Shown here: in pieces, positions 32,030-40,332 of the stretch
Layout of the letters: every line of letters begins with the position of its first letter
Position numbering within the stretch: position 1 is the first letter of the stretch
Assembly (NCBI RefSeq): GCF_004214935.1
Contig: NZ_SFCC01000005.1
Location: forward strand, 248,001-312,000
Source: Amycolatopsis suaedae
GTDB lineage: Bacteria; Actinomycetota; Actinomycetes; Mycobacteriales; Pseudonocardiaceae
Direction: 5' to 3'
Length of the DNA stretch: 64,000 nt
Position numbers and translations under genes: made by a program
The notes under the pieces: model-generated
Seen by the model: the letters and a program-made list of their open reading frames with translations, nothing else
The model's database searches: none
What the model was told of the DNA's origin: nothing

Positions 32030-32635
32030 TCAGCGATCCTTCAGCGTGACGTAGTGGGCGAGGCAGTCCTCGTAGCGGGGCAGCAGCCCCTCCTGCGCCA
32101 TGGCCTCCCGCAGGCTGGGCGCGGTGGCGTCGCTGTCGGACATGACCGGCTCGCCGTCGAGGTTCCACGGGATGCCGATCTCCGCGTCGAACGGGTCGAC
32201 GCGGATCATCGTGCCGGGTACGTACACCTCGGACTGCAGATAGTTCACCCCGGCGTTGTCGGTCAGCGCGACGTAGCCGTGGCCGATCCCGTCGGCGAGG
32301 TAGAGCGCCTCGCCCGACTCCTCGTCCAGCCGGGTCAGCTCGAACGTGCCGAACGTCGGCGAGCCCACGCGCAGATCGACCGCGACGTCCAGGATCGCGC
32401 CACGCACGCAGGTGATCAGCTTGGCCTGGCCCGGCGGGATGGTCGTGCCGTGGATGCCGCGGACGGTGTTGCGGCAGCTGGTGGAATAGCTTGCCTGCTC
32501 GATGACGAAGGGGTAGCCGATCGCGTCGGACAGCTCCTGGGACCGGAAGGCCTCGTGAAAGCTCCCGCGCCGGTCAGGGTGGCGCGCGGGCGTGACCCGG
32601 TAGGCGTTCGGGATCGACAATTCGGTGATCTTCAC
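32030..32635 (-). CDS. dTDP-4-dehydro-sugar 3,5-epimerase (RmlC-like)
   Basis: This 201-residue RmlC cupin has catalytic His in NTVRGIHGTTIPPGQAKL, the DVAVDLRVGSPTFG core (about 86-99) and the Tyr-containing SEVYVPGT segment (about 135). The form RGIHGTTIPPGQAK with VTCVRG-like context is closer to 3- or 5-epimerases of deoxysugar (antibiotic) pathways than to housekeeping RmlC (RGLHYQ). No rmlA, rmlB, rmlD or glycosyltransferase genes are adjacent. The start is GTG 32635 with a weak Shine-Dalgarno. Confidence 0.88.
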   Translation of the reverse strand: MKITELSIPNAYRVTPARHPDRRGSFHEAFRSQELSDAIGYPFVIEQASYSTSCRNTVRGIHGTTIPPGQAKLITCVRGAILDVAVDLRVGSPTFGTFELTRLDEESGEALYLADGIGHGYVALTDNAGVNYLQSEVYVPGTMIRVDPFDAEIGIPWNLDGEPVMSDSDATAPSLREAMAQEGLLPRYEDCLAHYVTLKDR

Positions 32636-32729
32636 GTTCTGGTGAACCCCCGCGGTCGCAACGGCCGTCGACTGGTCAGCCTACCGGCGAGTGGTCGCCC
32701 CGGTCAGCTTCCGGCAACGGCCTTCGCGC

Positions 32730-33605
32730 TCACCGGAAGAACTCCCGCAGCCGTGCCGTGACGTCCTCCGGTGCCTCCTCGGGCAGGTAGTGGTCCGCCG
32801 GCACGGCGGCCCCGCGCAGGTCCGGCGCGTAGTCCCGCCACGCGGCGAGCACGTCGTAGTGCCTGCAGACGAAACTGTGCTCGCCCCACAGCGCCAGCAC
32901 CGGGCAGTCCACCGTGTTCCCCGCGGCGGCGTCGGCGTCGTCGTGCAGCAGGTCGACCGAGGCCGCCGCCCGGTAGTCCGCGCAGGACGCGGCGATCGCC
33001 GCGGGGTCGGAGAAGCAGCGGACGTACTCGGCGACCGCGTCCTCGTCGAACGGCGTGCCTCCGTGGTGGCGGTTCATCCTGGCCCGCACCCAGAACTCGG
33101 GGTCGGCACCGATCAGGCGTTCCGGGACACCGGCCGGGCCGGCGAGGAAGAACCAGTGGTAGTAGCCGAGGCCGAACGCGGCGTCGGCGTGGGCGAAGGC
33201 GTGGCGGGTGGGCACGATGTCGAGTACCGCCAGTGCGCGGACCGCCTCGCGGTGGTCCAGTGCCATGCGGTGCGCCACCCGGCCGCCGCGGTCGTGCCCG
33301 GCGACCGCGAACCGGGGAAAACCCAGCTCCCGCATGAGGGTCACCTGGTCGATCGCCATCAGCCGTTTCGAGTAGGTCAGGTGCTCGGGGTCCGGTTCGG
33401 GCTTGTCGCTGTCGCCGTAGCCGCGCAGGTCGGCGACGACGACCGTGAACTCGCCCGCCAGCGCGGGCGCGACGTGATGCCAGATCCGGTGGGTCTGCGG
33501 GTAGCCGTGCAGCAGCAGGACCGGCGGGCCCTCGCCCGCCACGGCGCAGTTGATGCGGACGCCGTCGGCGTCGACACGGCGGTAGGTGAACGAGGACAGC
33601 GTCAC
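32730..33605 (-). CDS. alpha/beta hydrolase, fluoroacetate-dehalogenase-like
   Basis: The 291-residue protein has LLHGYPQTHRIWH (31-43), nucleophile Asp105 in the GHDRGG elbow characteristic of fluoroacetate dehalogenases, DLRGYGDSDKP, and a late base His in VPADHYLPEEAPED. Asp in place of Ser points to C-halogen or epoxide hydrolysis. The start GTG 33605 overlaps the upstream tartrate-dehydrogenase-like stop by 4 bases (GTGA), so the two form an operon, presumably induced by the LysR protein encoded upstream. True defluorination needs testing because relatives often act on chloro-acids or epoxides. Confidence 0.86.
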   Translation of the reverse strand: MTLSSFTYRRVDADGVRINCAVAGEGPPVLLLHGYPQTHRIWHHVAPALAGEFTVVVADLRGYGDSDKPEPDPEHLTYSKRLMAIDQVTLMRELGFPRFAVAGHDRGGRVAHRMALDHREAVRALAVLDIVPTRHAFAHADAAFGLGYYHWFFLAGPAGVPERLIGADPEFWVRARMNRHHGGTPFDEDAVAEYVRCFSDPAAIAASCADYRAAASVDLLHDDADAAAGNTVDCPVLALWGEHSFVCRHYDVLAAWRDYAPDLRGAAVPADHYLPEEAPEDVTARLREFFR

Positions 33606-34654
33606 GACACCAGCTCCAGCAGCGCACGGGTGAACGACACGGTGGTGCCGGTGCCGCCGAGGTCGGGCGTGCGCGGCCCGCCGGCAGCCAGCAGCGTGGC
33701 GATCGCGCCCTCCACCTCCGCGGCGGCTTCCGGGTGCCCCAGGTGGTCCAGCATCATCGCCGCGCACCAGATGGCGCCGATCGGGTTGGCCACGCCCTTG
33801 CCCGCGATGTCCGGGGCGGAACCGTGCACGGGCTCGAACATCGAAGGGAACTCCCGCTCCGGGTTGAGGTTCGCGGCCGGGGCGATGCCGATCCCGCCTG
33901 CCACGGCCGCGGCCAGGTCGCTGAGGATGTCACCGAACAGGTTGGAGCCGACGATCACGTCGAACCGCCCCGGCTCGAGCACCATTTTCGCGCACAGGGC
34001 GTCGATGTGCTCGGAGTCCCAGCCGACGTCGGGATACCGGGCGGCCCACTCGGTCACCAGCTCGTCCCAGAACGGCAGCGTGTGCACGATGCCGTTGGAC
34101 TTGGTGGCCGATGTCAGCCGCCCGCGCCTGCGTGCGGCGAGTTCGAAGGCGTAGTCGAGCACCCTGGTGACGCCGGCGCGGGTGAAGACGGCTTCCTGCA
34201 CGGCCATTTCCGTCGGGAACCCGCGGTTGAGCCGCCCGCCGATCTCGCTGTACTCGCCCTCGACGTTCTCCCTGACCACGACCAGGTCGACCGTGCCGGC
34301 GCCGCGCAGCGGGCTGTCGAGCCCCTCGAACACCCGGATCGGCCGCAGGTTCACGTACTGGGCGAAGCCGCGGCGCAGCGGGATCAGCAGGCCCCACAGC
34401 GACACGTGGTCGGGTACCCCCGGTTCGCCGACCGCGCCGAGCAGGATCGCGTCGTGCCCGCGGACGCGGTCGAGCCCGTCGGCGGGCATCATGGCGCCCT
34501 GGTCCAGGTAGCGCGCACAGGACCAGTCGAACTCGTCGTAACCGAACCGGACGCCGTGCCGGGCGCCGACGGCGTCCAGCACGGCACGGGCGGCGGGCAG
34601 CACCTCCCTGCCGATGCCGTCGCCGGGGATGAGCGCGATGCGATGGGTCGTCAT
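33602..34654 (-). CDS. tartrate dehydrogenase-like beta-decarboxylating dehydrogenase
   Basis: The 350-residue protein has the isopropylmalate/isocitrate/tartrate dehydrogenase fold: IALIPGDGIGREVLPA (5-20), VVVRENVEGEYSEIGGR, the metal/substrate Lys in TSATKSNGIVHTLPFWDE, and SNLFGDILSDLAAAVAGGIGIAPAAN with FEPVHGSAPDIAGKG. The ENVEGEYS stretch and overall length suit the TtuC-like group (tartrate, D-malate or related hydroxy-acids with NAD+). The start ATG 34654 was chosen on family length. A LysR-type site (34715-34729) lies 60 bases upstream. It may feed a dicarboxylate pathway with the coupled dehalogenase-like gene. Confidence 0.88.
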   Translation of the reverse strand: MTTHRIALIPGDGIGREVLPAARAVLDAVGARHGVRFGYDEFDWSCARYLDQGAMMPADGLDRVRGHDAILLGAVGEPGVPDHVSLWGLLIPLRRGFAQYVNLRPIRVFEGLDSPLRGAGTVDLVVVRENVEGEYSEIGGRLNRGFPTEMAVQEAVFTRAGVTRVLDYAFELAARRRGRLTSATKSNGIVHTLPFWDELVTEWAARYPDVGWDSEHIDALCAKMVLEPGRFDVIVGSNLFGDILSDLAAAVAGGIGIAPAANLNPEREFPSMFEPVHGSAPDIAGKGVANPIGAIWCAAMMLDHLGHPEAAAEVEGAIATLLAAGGPRTPDLGGTGTTVSFTRALLELVS

Positions 34655-34714
34655 GGCTGTCGATGCCACCAGCCGCTCGCGGGCGGTGTCCAAGACCAAT
34701 ACCCTGCCGGACCG

Positions 34715-34729
34715 ATAGGCGACGGCTAT
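34715..34729. promoter_or_regulatory. LysR-type T-N11-A site
   Basis: ATAG-N7-CTAT is a perfect inverted repeat of the LysR T-N11-A form, in the gap between the lysR stop and the tartrate dehydrogenase start. It is the obvious site for the LysR protein to activate the downstream pair. Confidence 0.55.
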
Positions 34730-35598
34730 AGGTCGCGTGCGGCGGCCAGGAAGGCGGCGGCAGCCGGGGTCGGTTCGGTGAGGCGGCTGGCCAGCGCCAG
34801 ATGCAGGTGAGCGGGCGGTTCCAGGTCCAGCACCCGCGCACCCGCGCGCCGGGCCAGCGGCGCCCACGAGTCGGCGAGGATCGCCACCCCGACGCCGCCG
34901 AGGACCAGCGGCAGGATGGCCTCCCGGTGCTCGGACTCGACGACGTCGAACAGCTCCACCCCGTCGGCCCGCAGCCGGTCGACGACCCGGCGCATCCCGG
35001 TGCCCGGCTGGCCCGCGATGACCCGCTGCCCGGCGAGGTCGGCGGGCCCTGCCGCGGGCCCGGCGACCGGCCAGTCCGGCGGCGCCACGACGACGAACCG
35101 CTGGGTGCCGATCGGCTCCAGCAGCAGGCCGGCCTGCTTCACCGGCTCGCTGCTCGCCAGCAGCCCGACCTCGGTCACGCCCGTGCGGACCAGCTCCACC
35201 ACGGTCTCCGCCGTCGCCGCCGCGCGGATGCCGACCGACAGCCCGGGATGGCGGGTGGTGAAACGGCGCACCATCGCCCCCAGCGGCTCGACGGCCTGCG
35301 AGGGCATGGCGGCGACTTCCACCCGTCCCCGCTCGAGCCCCGCGGCGGACTCCACGCTGGCCCGCGCCGCCGCCATCCCGCGCACCACCTGCCGCGCCGG
35401 TTCGACCAGCGCCTGACCGGCCTGCGTCAGCACCACCCGCCGGCCCGCCCGGTGGAACAGCTCGCTGCCGAGGTCGCGTTCGAGCACCCGGATGGCCTGC
35501 GACAGCGACGGCTGGGCGATGTAGAGCGCCTGTGCGGCACGGTTCATGCCGCCGTGGTCGACTACGGCGAGGAAGTACTCAAGCTGCCTGGCGTCCAT
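34726..35598 (-). CDS. LysR-family transcriptional regulator
   Basis: The 290-residue protein has an N-terminal LysR helix-turn-helix (QLEYFLAVVDHGGMNRAAQALYIAQPSLSQAIRVLERDLGSELFHR, 5-50) and a periplasmic-binding-type effector domain. The C-terminal effector surface RAAATAETVVELVRTG is ordinary for the group. It is in the same direction as the tartrate-dehydrogenase-like and dehalogenase-like genes, which it probably controls through the site overlapping its own stop codon. The inducer is unknown. Confidence 0.9.
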   Translation of the reverse strand: MDARQLEYFLAVVDHGGMNRAAQALYIAQPSLSQAIRVLERDLGSELFHRAGRRVVLTQAGQALVEPARQVVRGMAAARASVESAAGLERGRVEVAAMPSQAVEPLGAMVRRFTTRHPGLSVGIRAAATAETVVELVRTGVTEVGLLASSEPVKQAGLLLEPIGTQRFVVVAPPDWPVAGPAAGPADLAGQRVIAGQPGTGMRRVVDRLRADGVELFDVVESEHREAILPLVLGGVGVAILADSWAPLARRAGARVLDLEPPAHLHLALASRLTEPTPAAAAFLAAARDL

Positions 35599-35700
35599 GC
35601 GCGGGCACTGTAGCCGCCTTTTGCCTGCTCAGCGGACCGGTGGCGCGAGTCCCACCGTCGCGCACGCGGGCAGGCAGAGAACGCCGATCTCCAGGGTTGC

Positions 35701-35718
35701 GCTCAAGTCAGCTTGAGC
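35701..35718. promoter_or_regulatory. SoxR-box-like palindrome
   Basis: GCTCAAGTCAGCTTGAGC is an 18-bp inverted repeat (7-4-7) with the same core and length as the SoxR site CCTCAAGTTAACTTGAGG of enterobacteria. It lies between TTGCGC (35697-35702) and a weak -10 CAGGGT with a 19-base spacer, the long spacing typical of MerR-family promoters. It is 17 bases upstream of the aldo/keto reductase ATG. Confidence 0.7.
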
Positions 35719-35735
35719 ATCCAGGGTATGGGCGC

Positions 35736-36678
35736 ATGACCCACCAGCGGACATCGTCTTCCCCCGTACCGCGACGTGAGCGACCACCCGCGCACCTTGC
35801 TGGGACCGTTGATCTCGGCGATCTGCGTGTGCATCGGCTCGGGTACGGAGCCATCCGGTTGACCGGGCCGGGAACGTGGGGCAACCCCACCGACCGCGAG
35901 GCCGCGATCGCGGTGCTGCGGCGCGCGGTGGACCTCGGCGTGGACTTCATCGACACCGCCGAGGCGTACGGACCACACACCAACGAGGAGTTGATCAAGC
36001 AGGCACTGCACCCGTATGAGGGAATCGTGATCGCCACCAAGGGCGGAGGCGTCCGGCCTGGGCCCGGAGAGTGGGAGGCCCTGGGCCGCCCGGGGTTCAT
36101 CCGCCAGGGCGTCGAGACCAGCCTGCGCCGGCTTGGCGTCGACTGCCTAGACCTGTACCAGTTGCACCGCATCGATCCGCAGGTGCCGCTGGCCGACACG
36201 CTGGGCGCGGTCAACGAGTTGCAGGAGGCGGGGAAGATTCGCCATGTCGGTCTGTCCGAGGTCGATATCGGCGACATCGAGGCGGCGCGCGAGATCGTCG
36301 AGATCGTGTCCGTGCAGAACCAGTACTACCTCTCGGCACGCCAGTGGGAGCACGTGCTGGACTACTGCGAGCGTGAGGGCGTCGCCTTCATCCCCCTGGG
36401 GGCCACTCGCCCATGGCGACCTCGACGCCCTCGGCTCCTTCGCACACATCGACGGGCTCGCCGGCCTCCCTGCGGCGCAGATCGCCCTCGCGTGGCTGCT
36501 GCGCCGCTCCCCGGTGATGCCTCGCCTCCCCGGCACCGCGACACACCGCCTCGAGGAGAACGTCCACGCGGCGGCTGCCGGGTTGACCGACGAGCAGTAC
36601 CAGCGGATCACCGTGGCGGCCGGCCCGCCACCGCGGACCACACCGAGAACAGCAAAAAGCGGGTTTCCACAGCTCTGA
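35736..36678 (+). pseudogene. aldo/keto reductase broken by a frameshift
   Basis: The N-terminal two thirds reads LGDLRVHRLGYGAIRLTGPG, DFIDTAEAYGP, IATKGGG, YQLHRIDPQVPL and VGLSEVD, with catalytic Asp/Tyr positions. Continuity is lost in the C5 run at 36392-36396, after VAFIP. The rest (PLAHGDLDALGSFAHIDGL... QIALAWLLRRSPVMPRLPGTATHRLEENVHAA) continues in the +1 frame, as if one C were inserted. The total would be about 313 residues, normal for the family. Either a sequencing error or a true inactivation is possible. Its last 7 codons lie over the tRNA-Pro terminator, which is unusual. A SoxR-like site precedes it, suggesting redox-cycling-compound control. Confidence 0.8.
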
Positions 36679-36695
36679 GCTGCGAAAACCCGCTT
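36654..36695 (-). terminator. intrinsic terminator of tRNA-Pro
   Basis: On the minus strand AAGCGGGTTT and AAACCCGCTT (10-bp perfect arms) flank an inner CAGCTC-loop-GAGCTG hairpin and are followed by TTTTTG. The stem starts five bases past the tRNA 3' end. The aldo/keto reductase stop codon lies in its loop. Confidence 0.85.
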
Positions 36696-36700
36696 GCCGG

Positions 36701-36774
<74 letters not shown>

Positions 36775-36957
36775 GCCGTTGCCACTCGCTCGCAACGACG
36801 GATAGCTTAGCGTGCCCGTCCCGGGGCCTTGGCAGCAGGGCTCACAAGCCTGCTGACCAGGCGAAAGACTGAGAAGCCGACGGAACAGCGCTGGGTCGGC
36901 GACTACGGGGCGCTCGCGTGCACGAGGGTGGGACTCGCGCGACCGGGGCCCCTCTTC

Positions 36958-37614
36958 TCAGTCGGCCAAGGCCACGTAGATCGGCGTGGCCACAATAACG
37001 TCGGACTTGCTGTACAGAGTCCTGGCCAGAAACTCTACCCGAGAAGTCACTGGAGGCAGCGCTCGCAGAGCGATGTCCACTGCCTCAGAATAAGAACAAT
37101 AAGGAGGACCACCGGACACATTGCCGTCGAACTGAGCGAGGCCATTCAGAAATTTCAGAGTGTAGTAGTAGGGAGCATGGTTGGCCTCACTACTGGAAAC
37201 GCTACCAACCAGGCTGCTCGATGCACCGATCAGTCCAAGCTTCACCCCGTTGACGTAGCCTCCAAAGAAGGCGATATCCGACGCATACTCCGCAACGACG
37301 CCGTACTGGAGTGACGCTACGTCCTTGATATATCTATCCGGCAGCGCAATCGACCCGATCCGTTCTTCCCTTTCCAGATATGCGCTCAGCAGTCCGACTT
37401 TTTTGGAAATTTCTGCTTGCTCACCGGCCGGTTTCTCCCTGACCGTAGCTGACAACATTCCGGCATTGACCTTGATCTCGGTCTCGAAGGACTTGACGAA
37501 CTTTGCCGGTATCTGCGGCAGGAGGTTGTCGACTTTCGTCGACGAGATGTACAAGTAGTACTTCGGCAGATGATGTTTCCCGCGCCCGCTCTGCTTCGCC
37601 ACCCGATCTCCCAC
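36958..37614 (-). CDS. orphan gene in an AT-richer accessory patch
   Basis: The 218-residue protein starts LPKYYLYISSTKVDNLLPQIP and continues FETEIKVNAGMLSATVREKP..., VAEYASDIAFFGGYVNGVKLGLIGASSSLVG... SEANHAPYYYTLKFLNGL. The opening resembles actinobacterial proteins beginning (K)YYxYxSxxKVDxLxPQIP (possibly the DUF7019 / SAVMC3_10250 group), but the assignment is uncertain. No catalytic motif is seen. Codons use A/T at third positions far more than the neighbours, which suggests recent acquisition. GTG 37614 is the longest start; GTG 37602 has a better-placed GGGAG. It lies between tRNA-Pro and the inverted tRNA fragment. Confidence 0.6.
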   Translation of the reverse strand: MGDRVAKQSGRGKHHLPKYYLYISSTKVDNLLPQIPAKFVKSFETEIKVNAGMLSATVREKPAGEQAEISKKVGLLSAYLEREERIGSIALPDRYIKDVASLQYGVVAEYASDIAFFGGYVNGVKLGLIGASSSLVGSVSSSEANHAPYYYTLKFLNGLAQFDGNVSGGPPYCSYSEAVDIALRALPPVTSRVEFLARTLYSKSDVIVATPIYVALAD

Positions 37615-37673
37615 ACTGTGTTGTGACTATGGTCACTTTCCGAACCAGTGTCGCACCCCAACCAGCACGGACA

Positions 37674-37718
37674 GGGTCAAGGGGTCGCAGGTTCACATCC
37701 GGTCAACCCGACCGGCAA
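37674..37718 (+). repeat. inverted partial copy of tRNA-Pro (att-like scar)
   Basis: These 45 bases match the tRNA anticodon-loop-to-3'-end segment plus eight flanking bases (36694-36738, opposite strand) at 42 of 45 positions. Homology ends abruptly on both sides. This is the kind of segment integrative elements carry as an attachment site. Confidence 0.8.
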
Positions 37719-37758
37719 CCGGTGGCGAGCCGTCGTGGTTGACGACTCGCCGAGCCGG

Positions 37759-38991
37759 TCAGAAGCTGCCGCAGTTGTTGGGGGCTGGGCGTCCGGCGAC
37801 GCGGTCGTCGAGCCAGGGCAGCATCCGGCCGAAGGACTCGAAGAACCCGCCGCCGTGGCCGGGCGCGGCGAGCGGCTGGAAGTTCACGGTGGCTCCGAGG
37901 TCACACCAGTCGCGGGCCAGCTGCCGGGTCCGTTCGAACGGGATCCCTTCGTCAGTGACGGAGTTGGTCACCATGACCGGAGCCGCCGGGCGGTGGCGGC
38001 CGACGGTTTGCTCCGCCACCCGCGCCGCGATACGGCCCTCTCTGGCGTGGTCGCCGAGTGACCTGCCGTCCACGGTGAGGTCGGCGGTGCGGGTGAAGGC
38101 GTGCAGGGCGATCGTTTCGGCCGCGCATTCGTTCTGAACCTGTGCCAGCAGGCGGCGGCCGCGGTCGTTCAGGAACGCGGGGATGTCCAGCTCCGGGTAG
38201 GCGGCGGCAAGGCCGGCGGCGGCATAGACGACGAAACCGACGGTGTAGCTACCCTCCATCCGGTCCGCGACCACGGCCAGGTCGGCTGGCGGTGCTCCGG
38301 CATACCCGCCGACGACGTCGAGGTCGGGCGCGTAGTCCGGGGCCAGCTCGGTCGCGGCCCCCGCGGCGCCGCCCCCTTGGGAGTAGCCGACGATGGCGAC
38401 CGGACCGTCGTCGGGCAGGTTCGCGACAGGGAGCCGCTGCGCGGCCCGCACGACGTCGAGCACGGCATGGGCCTCCGCGAGCCGGTTGACGTAGGTGTGC
38501 GTGCCAGGGGTGCCGAGGCCCTGGTAGTCAGTCAGTGCGACGGCGTACCCCAGGGTGAGCAGCTTGGTCATGAACGCTGCCTCGAACTCGGTGCCCGTGC
38601 TCAGGTTGCGGCTCGGTGCGCAGCGGTCTGCCAAACCGTGGGTGCCGATCGCGTAGCTGACGATCGGCCGTTCCCCGGGGCCGGGCCACGGCGTGTTCGG
38701 TGTCAGCACCGCGCCGGTGACGGCGATCCGACGGCCGAGAGCATCCCGGCTGAGGTACATGATGCGCTGTGCGGACGCGGGTAGCGGGATGAGCGGGGCT
38801 GAGTAGAAGCGCGCCGGCTCGCTTCTGATGACGTCGCCGTCCTGGCCGTCAGGCAACGGTGACGGCGGCTGGTAGAACGACCAGTCGTCGGCCGGCGCCG
38901 CCGACGCCGCCGCCGGCGCGGTGAGCGCGCCCACGGTGACGACCACGGCGGCGAGGAAGACCGCCGACCGGCGAGGAACGAATTGGGACAT
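37759..38991 (-). CDS. secreted lipase (secretory lipase family)
   Basis: The 410-residue protein has a signal peptide (1-32, ending AAASAAPA) and an alpha/beta hydrolase of the secretory-lipase (PF03583-like) family: TDYQGLGTPGTHTYVN, nucleophile Ser in AIVGYSQGGGAAG, and late His in LAAPGHGGGFFESF. The start ATG 38991 follows AAGGAG. It should release fatty acids from triacylglycerols or other esters outside the cell, feeding the acyl-CoA genes divergently encoded next to it. The 334-bp intergenic region between them holds an AraC-type direct repeat. Confidence 0.88.
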   Translation of the reverse strand: MSQFVPRRSAVFLAAVVVTVGALTAPAAASAAPADDWSFYQPPSPLPDGQDGDVIRSEPARFYSAPLIPLPASAQRIMYLSRDALGRRIAVTGAVLTPNTPWPGPGERPIVSYAIGTHGLADRCAPSRNLSTGTEFEAAFMTKLLTLGYAVALTDYQGLGTPGTHTYVNRLAEAHAVLDVVRAAQRLPVANLPDDGPVAIVGYSQGGGAAGAATELAPDYAPDLDVVGGYAGAPPADLAVVADRMEGSYTVGFVVYAAAGLAAAYPELDIPAFLNDRGRRLLAQVQNECAAETIALHAFTRTADLTVDGRSLGDHAREGRIAARVAEQTVGRHRPAAPVMVTNSVTDEGIPFERTRQLARDWCDLGATVNFQPLAAPGHGGGFFESFGRMLPWLDDRVAGRPAPNNCGSF

Positions 38992-39325
38992 GGTGCTCCT
39001 TATGGTGAGTAGGCGTGATCTCCGGGCGTCGTCGGCCGGGATTCCGAGGTCGCCGTCGCCCTCCCCGTGCAGCGTGGTCCCGTCTCGGTTCACCACCGAG
39101 CTGCCCACCGTTGCTCCGTTCACGTCACTGTGACTGAAGCAACTCAGCATCGTCCGGAACGCGGATGAAGGGCCATGACAGCTGCGCGCGTGGCATGTGA
39201 CCGTGCCGCGCATAGGGGTCGGCCGCGCGTCTCGGTCACGGAGCCGGCGCGCGGCGGTCATGGTTCGCCGCCGCGGGAGTTCGCACCCTTGAGGCGACGA
39301 GCGAGAAGTACGAACGGAGCCCGAC
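38992..39325. other. divergent lipase / acyl-CoA dehydrogenase promoter region
   Basis: The 334 bases are non-coding on both strands, with no conserved small ORF. They hold the lipase Shine-Dalgarno, the CGGTCA direct-repeat site at 39233-39260 and a single inverted TGACCG (39198-39203) that would face the lipase. Confidence 0.6.
39233..39260 (+). promoter_or_regulatory. AraC-type direct-repeat operator, site B
   Basis: CGGTCACGGA...CGGTCATGG: two CGGTCA half-sites exactly 22 bp apart, ending 65 bases before the acyl-CoA dehydrogenase start. The spacing and flanking bases match the site before the thiolase gene. Confidence 0.65.
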
Positions 39326-40252
39326 ATGTCCCGCTGGATGACCGACGAGCACAGGGCGTTGGCCGGGCTCGCGTACGAGTTCTTCAGCAAGGAGTGCGAG
39401 CCCAACGAGAAGCGCTGGGGTCAGCAGCAGCACGTCGACCGCGAGGTGTGGCGCAAGGCGGGATCGCTCGGCCTGCTGTGCGCGTCGATTCCCGAGGAGT
39501 ACGGCGGCGGTGGCGGCGACTTCGGCCACGAGGCGGTCATCTTCGACGCGCAGATGAAGGCGCTGGCGCCGAGTTTCGGCGGCTCCGTCCACTCGGCGAT
39601 CATCGCTCACTACATCAATGCCTACGGCACCCACGACCCCGCGCAGGGCGGGGCCGGCGTTTCGCTGATCGTCGTGGAGACCACCCGTGACGGCTTCTCG
39701 CGTGGTCGCAATCTGCAGAAGGTCGGCCAGCATGGCCAGGACACCTGCGAGCTGTTCTTCGACAACGTCCGGGTGCCCGCGAGCAACCTGCTCGGCGAGG
39801 AAGGCAAGGGATTCCAGTACCTGATGGAGCAGCTGCCGCAGGAACGGCTGGCGCTCTCGGTGCCCGCGGTCGCCTCGGTCGAATGCGCCGTCGACCTCAC
39901 GGTCGCCTACACCAAGGAGCGCGAGGCGTTCGGCAAGCCGATTCTGGCGTTCCAGAACACCCGGTTCGAGCTGGCCGAATGTTCAACGATAGCCAGTGTC
40001 GCGCGCAGCTTCCTCGACGACTGCATCGTGAAGCACCTCGCGGGCGACCTGACCGTCGCCGACGCCGCCAAGGCCAAATGGTGGCTCACCGAGCAGCAGA
40101 ACGTCGTCGCGGACCGGTGCCTGCAGCTGTTCGGCGGCTACGGCTACGTGGTCGAGTACCCGATCGCTCGCATCTGGGCCGACTCGCGCATCCAGAAGAT
40201 CTACGGCGGCACCAACGAGATCATGAAAGAGATCATCGGCCGCTTCCTGTGA
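39326..40252 (+). CDS. fadE: acyl-CoA dehydrogenase with an internal in-frame deletion
   Basis: This 308-residue protein is clearly an acyl-CoA dehydrogenase: N-terminal helices MSRWMTDEHRALAGLAYEFF, VRVPASNLLGEEGKGFQYLM, AFGKPILAFQNTRFELA and C-terminal QLFGGYGYVVEYPIARIWAD...IYGGTNEIMKEIIGR. The usual length is about 380. Residues after NAYGTHDP (about 103) jump to AGVSLIVVET, skipping the middle beta-domain segment that carries the FAD motifs (TEPGTGSD and NG-K-(F/Y)I-NG types). About 70 residues are missing in frame. Binding of FAD and substrate should be severely affected, so this copy may be inactive. An AraC-type site lies upstream and the acyl-CoA ligase gene is 80 bases downstream. 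Confidence 0.82.
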   Translation: MSRWMTDEHRALAGLAYEFFSKECEPNEKRWGQQQHVDREVWRKAGSLGLLCASIPEEYGGGGGDFGHEAVIFDAQMKALAPSFGGSVHSAIIAHYINAYGTHDPAQGGAGVSLIVVETTRDGFSRGRNLQKVGQHGQDTCELFFDNVRVPASNLLGEEGKGFQYLMEQLPQERLALSVPAVASVECAVDLTVAYTKEREAFGKPILAFQNTRFELAECSTIASVARSFLDDCIVKHLAGDLTVADAAKAKWWLTEQQNVVADRCLQLFGGYGYVVEYPIARIWADSRIQKIYGGTNEIMKEIIGRFL

Positions 40253-40332
40253 CGTTGTGCGAGGCCGGCGATCTGCTCGTCCTGCCGGGCGCCCGACAAC
40301 GGACTGGTCAACCGCCTGACGAAGGAGTTGCC

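Noticed and set aside
36829..37314. Plus-strand 161-codon ORF opposite the orphan gene
   Set aside because: The minus-strand product has a protein-like sequence with a conserved-looking start (KYYLYISSTKVD); the plus frame looks random.
37421..37696. Minus-strand ORF starting MNLRPLDPVRAGW
   Set aside because: Its start is a translation of the inverted tRNA fragment and the rest lies in the alternative frame of the orphan gene.
39326..40252. Reading the short acyl-CoA dehydrogenase as a two-gene split or frameshift
   Set aside because: A single frame is continuous through both flanks of the missing segment, so an in-frame deletion explains it without a frameshift.
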